Shown here piece by piece: positions 59,856 to 64,000 of a DNA stretch of 64,000 nucleotides. The stretch's first letter is position 1, and every line of letters starts with the position of its first letter. The position numbers and the translations under genes were made by a program. The stretch comes from Absicoccus porci. Its GTDB lineage: Bacteria; Bacillota_I; Bacilli_A; Erysipelotrichales; Erysipelotrichaceae. The stretch covers positions 482,418 to 546,417 of the forward strand of contig NZ_RJQC01000001.1 in assembly GCF_003725415.1 (NCBI RefSeq), written 5' to 3'. The notes below the pieces were generated by a model. It worked only from the letters and a program-made list of their open reading frames with translations. It did no database searches and was not told where the DNA came from.

Positions 59856-61051
59856 ATAAAATTGAATTGTTAGCTCCTGCTGGTAATCTCGAAAAAGCCA
59901 AGATTGCGATTCTTTATGGAGCCGATGCTGTCTATATTGGTGGAAAACAATTTTCGTTGCGTTCCCGTGCTTCCAATTTCTCATTAGAAGAAATGGCAGA
60001 ATTGGTCGAATTTGCGAATGTCCATCAAGCCCATGTTCATGTCACAGTGAATATGTTGCCACATGAAGATGATCTAGAAGGCATTCAAGAGTATTTGCTC
60101 AAACTGGATGCCATTGGCGTGCATGCAATCATTGTGGCGAGCCCCTATATCATGACATTGGCCAAATCGTTGGGTTGTCATTTTGAAGTACATGTTTCGA
60201 CCCAACATTCCAGTACCAACTCGAAGGCCATTGAATTCTGGAAAGAACAAGGAATGGATCGTGTGGTTCTAGCTCGCGAATGTGGTATGGAACAAATTGA
60301 AACGATGGCTAAAAAACAAATCCTTCCCATTGAAATTTTTATTCATGGTGGTATGTGTATTTCTTATTCTGGTCGTTGTGTCTTAAGCAATCATATGACA
60401 TTGCGGGATGCCAATCGTGGCGGTTGTGCCCAAAGTTGTCGATGGAAATATCATCTGATGGATGGTGCGGATGAAATATCCAATCCGGAACAATTATTTT
60501 GTATGTCATCCAAAGATCTACAAGCTGTTGATGAGATAGAGTCCTTTATCCGATGGGGCGTTGCTTCTTTAAAGATTGAAGGACGGATGAAATCCGCCTA
60601 TTATCTGGCAACTGTGGTTTCCAGTTATCGACGTTTGATTGATCAAATTTATGAAAAGGGAAGTGTGACACCATCGGAATTAGATGCGATTCGATTTGAA
60701 ATTGCCAAAGCTGAAAATCGCCAAACAGGACCTGGATTTTATAAAGGTATACCGGATGAAACGGTGCAATTGTATCAAGATCATGATGAAACCGTCACTC
60801 AAGAATATGTTGCGTTTGTCTTGGGAAAAAAGAATGATAAAATACAGGTACAAGTCAAAAATAAATTTGTTTTTGAAGATGATCTAGAAATATTTGGACC
60901 CCAAATCCCTAGTACACCAATCAAGCTACAAAGTATCGAAGATGAAAATGGGGAACCGTTAACGGTCTGCAACAAGCCGATGCAAATTGTCTATGCCAAA
61001 TGGGATGGGCCTTGGCAAGAAAATGCGATGATTCGAAAAAGGAGAAAATAA
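59852..61051 (+). CDS. U32-family protein, second of a pair (YrrO/TrhP-like)
   Basis: 399 aa. It has LLAPAGNLEKAKIAILYGADAVYIGG at the start, then the U32 signature ECGMEQI ... EIFIHGGMCISYSGRC ... NRGGCAQSCRW with the conserved cysteines, thought to ligate an Fe-S cluster. Family members modify RNA (TrhP, RlhA) rather than cleave peptides; tRNA U34 hydroxylation is the likely role. GGAGGAGC precedes the ATG. It overlaps the first U32 gene and precedes proS by two bases. Confidence 0.9.
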   Translation: MNKIELLAPAGNLEKAKIAILYGADAVYIGGKQFSLRSRASNFSLEEMAELVEFANVHQAHVHVTVNMLPHEDDLEGIQEYLLKLDAIGVHAIIVASPYIMTLAKSLGCHFEVHVSTQHSSTNSKAIEFWKEQGMDRVVLARECGMEQIETMAKKQILPIEIFIHGGMCISYSGRCVLSNHMTLRDANRGGCAQSCRWKYHLMDGADEISNPEQLFCMSSKDLQAVDEIESFIRWGVASLKIEGRMKSAYYLATVVSSYRRLIDQIYEKGSVTPSELDAIRFEIAKAENRQTGPGFYKGIPDETVQLYQDHDETVTQEYVAFVLGKKNDKIQVQVKNKFVFEDDLEIFGPQIPSTPIKLQSIEDENGEPLTVCNKPMQIVYAKWDGPWQENAMIRKRRK

Positions 61052-61052
61052 G

Positions 61053-62747
61053 ATGAAATTAAGTCAAAGTTTTTTTTATACATTGCGGGAAAACGCAAAA
61101 GATGAAGATAGTGTATCCAGTAATTTATTGGTACGAGCAGGAATGATTAAAAAAACCAGTGCCGGTATTTATATGATCATGCCCATGGGTAAAAAGGTCT
61201 TAGCGAAAGTTGAAAATATTATTCGTGAAGAAATGGATGCCAAAGGTGCACAAGAATTATTGATGCCAGCTTTGATTCCTGAAGAAGTTTATGAAAAATC
61301 TGGACGACGGGAAGCATTTGGATCGAATATGTTTGCGCTGCATGATCGAAATGATCGTCCCTATGTATTAGGTCCAACTCATGAAGAATTGTTTACAATG
61401 GCAGCCAGCATGGATGGAAAGAGTTATAAAGATTTTCCATACAACTTATATCAGATTCAAACAAAATATCGAGATGAAACACGTCCTCGTTTTGGTTTGA
61501 TTCGTGTTCGTGAGTTTATCATGAAAGATGCCTATTCTTTTGATACCGATGAAGAAGGTTTAGCCAAATCTTACGATGCGATGTATGATGCGTATTGCCG
61601 GATCATGGATCGTCTAGGTTTGAAATATAAGATCGTTCGTGCGGATACCGGTGCTATGGGTGGTTTATTAAGTGAAGAATATCAGGCTTTGTCACCCATT
61701 GGTGAAGATGTCATTGTTGGTTGCGAAGGTTGTGATTTCTCGAGTAATATGGAAATTACGGAAGTTATGGATAATAAACCAGAATCGACGGAACCAAAAG
61801 TACCGTATTCGATCAAAGAAACGCCAAATGCAAAAACGATTGATGAAGTGGCAGCTTTCTTCGGCAAACAACCAAGTGATTTTGTGAAAACATTACTATA
61901 CAATGCCGATGGTAAGATCGTGGCTTTTTGTGTGCCAGGTGATCGTGAATTGAATGAAGCAAAAGCCATGAAGCTTTTAGGTGCGAATGAAATGGAATTG
62001 GCTGCTTTCGATGATGTAGAACGGGTAACCCATGCCAAGGTGGGATTTGCCGGTCCAATCGGTATTGATTGTCCAGTGTACATGGATCGTCAGATCTTAA
62101 AAATGCACAATTTTATCGTGGGTGCAAATAAAACGGATCATCACTATGAAAATGTAAATGTTGAAGATTTTCAACCCGAAGCTATTGCCGACTTATGCCA
62201 AGTCAAAGAAGGAGATGTATGTCCGGTTTGTGGTAAGCCACTGACTTTTGAGCATGGTATTGAAGTAGGTAATTTGTTTAAATTAGGAACAAAATATTCA
62301 AAGAGTTTAAATGTGTTATACACGGATCAAGATAACCAACAGAAACCAATCTGGATGGGATGTTACGGTATTGGTTTGGAACGTTGTATGGCCGCTGTTG
62401 CAGAACAATACAATGATGAAAAAGGATTGATGTGGCCAGATGAAGTGGCACCTTTCCGTTTAGCGATTGTTGTTATTTCCAATAAAGATGAACGCCAAAT
62501 GGAAGTTGCTGACCAATTGTATGATTTCTGTAAGAAACATCACTATGATGTATTATTGGATGATCGTAAAGAGCGTCCAGGTGTCAAATTTAAAGATATG
62601 GAATTGATTGGTATTCCACATCGAATTACGGTTGGTCGTGGTGTAAAAGATGGTATGTTGGAATGGACGGAAAGATCGACTGGAGAGAAGAGAGAAGTAT
62701 CGTTAGATGATATTGAAGATCGAATCACTGAAATTTATGAAAAATAA
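61053..62747 (+). CDS. proS: Prolyl-tRNA synthetase (bacterial type)
   Basis: 564 aa. Class II motifs are the motif 1 region GIYMIMPMGKKVL, motif 2 TKYRDETRPRFGLIRVREF and motif 3 GCYGIGLERCMAAV. The bacterial insertion domain for editing (INS, about 230-380) and the C-terminal anticodon-binding domain are present. A CPVCGKPLTFEHGIEVGNLF segment is also visible. It charges tRNA-Pro. It is the last gene of the U32-U32-proS operon; no strong terminator is seen before the tRNA promoters. Confidence 0.96.
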   Translation: MKLSQSFFYTLRENAKDEDSVSSNLLVRAGMIKKTSAGIYMIMPMGKKVLAKVENIIREEMDAKGAQELLMPALIPEEVYEKSGRREAFGSNMFALHDRNDRPYVLGPTHEELFTMAASMDGKSYKDFPYNLYQIQTKYRDETRPRFGLIRVREFIMKDAYSFDTDEEGLAKSYDAMYDAYCRIMDRLGLKYKIVRADTGAMGGLLSEEYQALSPIGEDVIVGCEGCDFSSNMEITEVMDNKPESTEPKVPYSIKETPNAKTIDEVAAFFGKQPSDFVKTLLYNADGKIVAFCVPGDRELNEAKAMKLLGANEMELAAFDDVERVTHAKVGFAGPIGIDCPVYMDRQILKMHNFIVGANKTDHHYENVNVEDFQPEAIADLCQVKEGDVCPVCGKPLTFEHGIEVGNLFKLGTKYSKSLNVLYTDQDNQQKPIWMGCYGIGLERCMAAVAEQYNDEKGLMWPDEVAPFRLAIVVISNKDERQMEVADQLYDFCKKHHYDVLLDDRKERPGVKFKDMELIGIPHRITVGRGVKDGMLEWTERSTGEKREVSLDDIEDRITEIYEK

Positions 62748-62760
62748 ATAAAAAAAAAGC

Positions 62761-62789
62761 TTGGCATTATACAAGATCCATGTTATTAT
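62761..62789 (+). promoter_or_regulatory. Upstream tandem promoter of the tRNA-Cys/Leu operon
   Basis: TTGGCA, a 17-base spacer, TATTAT. It resembles the second promoter 48 bases downstream. Confidence 0.55.
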
Positions 62790-62808
62790 AAATAAGGTCG
62801 AAATGAGC

Positions 62809-62837
62809 TTGCAATTATACATCAGATTTTGTATAAT
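62809..62837 (+). promoter_or_regulatory. Proximal promoter of the tRNA-Cys/Leu operon
   Basis: TTGCAA, a 17-base spacer, TATAAT, 12 bases before the tRNA-Cys 5' end. Confidence 0.75.
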
Positions 62838-62849
62838 GTATAAGCACCT

Positions 62850-62924
62850 GGTTCCGTAGCCAAGAGGCTAAGGCAATAGACTGCAACTCTGTGATCATCG
62901 GTTCGACTCCGATCGGAACCTCCA
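62850..62924 (+). tRNA. tRNA-Cys (anticodon GCA)
   Basis: 75 bases with encoded CCA. The acceptor is GGTTCCG/CGGAACC, the anticodon arm ATAGA-CTGCAAC-TCTGT, and the T arm ATCGGTTCGACTCCGAT. It is the first gene of a two-tRNA operon. Confidence 0.95.
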
Positions 62925-62929
62925 TTTAT

Positions 62930-63018
62930 GGGGTCGTGGCGGAATTGGTAGACGCAACGGACTTAAAATCCGTTGGGAGTTAATTCCCGTGTGGGTTCAA
63001 GTCCCACCGTCCCCACCA
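62930..63018 (+). tRNA. tRNA-Leu (anticodon UAA)
   Basis: 89 bases with encoded CCA and the long variable arm (TGGGAGTTAATTCCCGT). The anticodon arm is ACGGA-CTTAAAA-TCCGT and the T arm GTGGGTTCAAGTCCCAC. The acceptor strands GGGGTCG and CGTCCCC leave a U-U mismatch at position 5-68, while all other pairs are Watson-Crick. It decodes UUA/UUG and begins five bases after tRNA-Cys. Confidence 0.93.
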
Positions 63019-63027
63019 TTTGAAATG

Positions 63028-63052
63028 AAGTCATCTTCGGATGACTTTTTTT
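63028..63052 (+). terminator. Terminator of the tRNA operon
   Basis: AAGTCATC-TTCG-GATGACTT followed by T residues. Confidence 0.92.
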
Positions 63053-63058
63053 CTGTTG

Positions 63059-64000
63059 ATGAATTGTCAAATTAAGTGCAACACGATGTATGTGAGTCTG
63101 TTTCGTTCATAACTTCATTTGGTGTCTTATAGCCAAGGAACTTTCGTGGCCGATTATTCATCAGTTCAAGATTATGCTTTAGCTCATCTTCATCGACAAG
63201 TGATAGGTCCATTCCTTTCGGATAGAATTCTCTTAACAGTCCATTGGTGTTTTCATTTGTTCCTTTTTGCCAGGCACAGTATGGATCGCAGAAGTAGGTA
63301 CTGCAGTGCAGCGCATTTTCTATATCTTCATAACCGGCGAATTCTTTTCCGCGGTCGAACGTTATCGTCTTGACCATGTCTTCGGGATAATCTTTTAATG
63401 CTTTGATGATAGCTTGGCTGACAATTTCGGCTGTTCTGTTTGGAACCTTTATCGCAATATACATCCTTGATTTTCGCTCTGCCAATGTCACAAAACAGGC
63501 TGAAGATTTGCACTTGCGATCAATTTTACCGAATACAACAGTATCACCCTCCCAATGTCCTAATTCTTTTCGTTTATAGACATCTTTGGGGCGTTTTTTG
63601 ATTGTCCTGCCGCCATCATTGAATTTTCCTCTGGTTTCGGCCGGTCTTGTAAAGTTTCCTTTTCTTCTTAGACGTGCCATTGTGATTGGACCAAGCCTTT
63701 TCTGGTGAATCATTCGATAGATCGTTGATGTAGAAGGAACTTTGTGTGCTGTTTTTCTATGTGCGATTTGTTCAGGCGACCAATGATCTTCTATTCTATA
63801 TTTCACGTAGGATAGCGTATCCTCACAGGAAATATATTTTCTGCCACAATGATGTTTTCTGTTTTGATATATTTCCTGGGCTTTCGAAGGGATATACCGG
63901 GAATCTCGTTCATTTGTTTGGTTTCGTTTCAATTCTCTGGAAATCGTACTCGGACTTCTTCCAAGTTGCTTCGCTATTTCACGAATCGATATGTCAGAAG
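63059..64000 (-). mobile_element. IS30-family insertion sequence, cut by the window edge
   Basis: The element's 3' end is at the left, with a probable terminal inverted repeat around GAATTGTCAAATTAAGTG (63061-63078) that overlaps the transposase stop codon, as usual in IS30 elements. The 5' end lies beyond 64000. It inserted just after the tRNA-operon terminator. Confidence 0.75.
63072..64000 (-). CDS. IS30-family transposase (5' end outside the window)
   Basis: 309 codons are visible; the frame is open to the edge, so the start is not in view. The N-terminal HTH_38 domain is seen upstream of residue 1 of the longest internal frame (SIREIAKQLGRSPSTISREL). The rve-type catalytic core has DDE residues in GHWEGDTVVF, TFDRGKEFAGY and NENTNGLLREF. 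It appears intact, with no frameshift, so it may be active. Confidence 0.9.
   Translation of the reverse strand, partial: SDISIREIAKQLGRSPSTISRELKRNQTNERDSRYIPSKAQEIYQNRKHHCGRKYISCEDTLSYVKYRIEDHWSPEQIAHRKTAHKVPSTSTIYRMIHQKRLGPITMARLRRKGNFTRPAETRGKFNDGGRTIKKRPKDVYKRKELGHWEGDTVVFGKIDRKCKSSACFVTLAERKSRMYIAIKVPNRTAEIVSQAIIKALKDYPEDMVKTITFDRGKEFAGYEDIENALHCSTYFCDPYCAWQKGTNENTNGLLREFYPKGMDLSLVDEDELKHNLELMNNRPRKFLGYKTPNEVMNETDSHTSCCT

Noticed and set aside
1..64000. CRISPR arrays, prophage, toxin-antitoxin pairs or defence islands
   Set aside because: No regularly spaced repeats, phage structural genes, or recognisable toxin or nuclease systems were found on either strand.

Overview
The window reads as a stretch of chromosome from a low-GC, strictly anaerobic, fermentative Bacillota. 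The closest fit is the Erysipelotrichaceae/Erysipelotrichia; this placement is inferred from gene content and style, not from a database search. Supporting content: a single-chain pyruvate:ferredoxin oxidoreductase, a monomeric ferredoxin-type [FeFe] hydrogenase, a superoxide reductase, a GlgC/GlgD/GlgA glycogen block, PTS HPr with the Ser46 site plus enzyme I, and Bacillus-like housekeeping order (cysS-mrnC-rlmB-sigma-rpmG-secE-nusG; secG-rnr; lon-engB). Almost all of the sequence is ordinary core genome. The accessory parts are a decayed IS1182-like element (26028-27434), an IS30-family transposase running off the right edge, two InlB-repeat surface-protein genes beside tRNA-Arg, and a repeat-bearing non-coding block (10061-10620).

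Layout. 1-5053: end of uvrC, a VanY-fold protein that has lost its zinc ligands, a small metallophosphoesterase, a B3/4-domain protein, a cell-wall-type surface protein, tRNA-Arg(UCU) and an InlB-repeat ORF. 5097-10060: DUF3196-like gene, tig, lon, engB. 10630-15580: MATE exporter overlapping NAD+ synthetase, then [FeFe] hydrogenase. 15580-18409: HAD phosphatase, two RluA pseudouridine synthases and a short A24 prepilin-peptidase-like protein. 18409-24221: superoxide reductase, CLC antiporter, glgC-glgD-glgA, HPr. 24315-30264: phosphoglucomutase, dead IS, aminotransferase with its Lrp regulator, GAPDH. 30370-37723: 57-aa protein, cysS, mrnC, rlmB, sigma-H-like factor, rpmG, secE, nusG, HAD, secG, rnr. 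37692-42229: HAD phosphatase, a leader carrying a 21-codon ORF and terminator, ankyrin protein, EF-G-like GTPase, ECF S-component. 42352-49790: ptsI, M3 peptidase, T-box plus valS, two tandem MarR regulators. 49814-56926: typA, esterase, NFU protein, PAP2-like protein, PFOR. 57008-64000: HAD, isocitrate dehydrogenase, U32 pair, proS, tRNA-Cys, tRNA-Leu, IS30 transposase.

How it fits together. PFOR plus the hydrogenase give the standard route from pyruvate to acetyl-CoA with hydrogen release. Phosphoglucomutase feeds glucose-1-phosphate to GlgC/D and GlgA. HPr (His15 and Ser46), enzyme I and cre-like operators before pgm and gap (weaker before ptsI) suggest CcpA/HPr-Ser-P carbon control. Translation functions are abundant: TypA, an extra EF-G, trigger factor, three synthetases (one under a T-box), RlmB, and the U32 pair likely to act in tRNA wobble hydroxylation.

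The most unusual signals are regulatory. (1) At least four, perhaps five, genes have their ATG exactly six bases after a -10 hexamer and no ribosome-binding site, so they look leaderless. (2) A 21-codon ORF with a good Shine-Dalgarno is followed by an intrinsic terminator and enclosed by a long-range pairing ahead of the ankyrin/EF-G pair. (3) A G9 tract abuts a perfect 16-bp inverted repeat overlapping the -35 box of a MarR gene. (4) A structured leader begins at the predicted +1 of the ECF S-component gene. No CRISPR array, prophage or defence island was seen.
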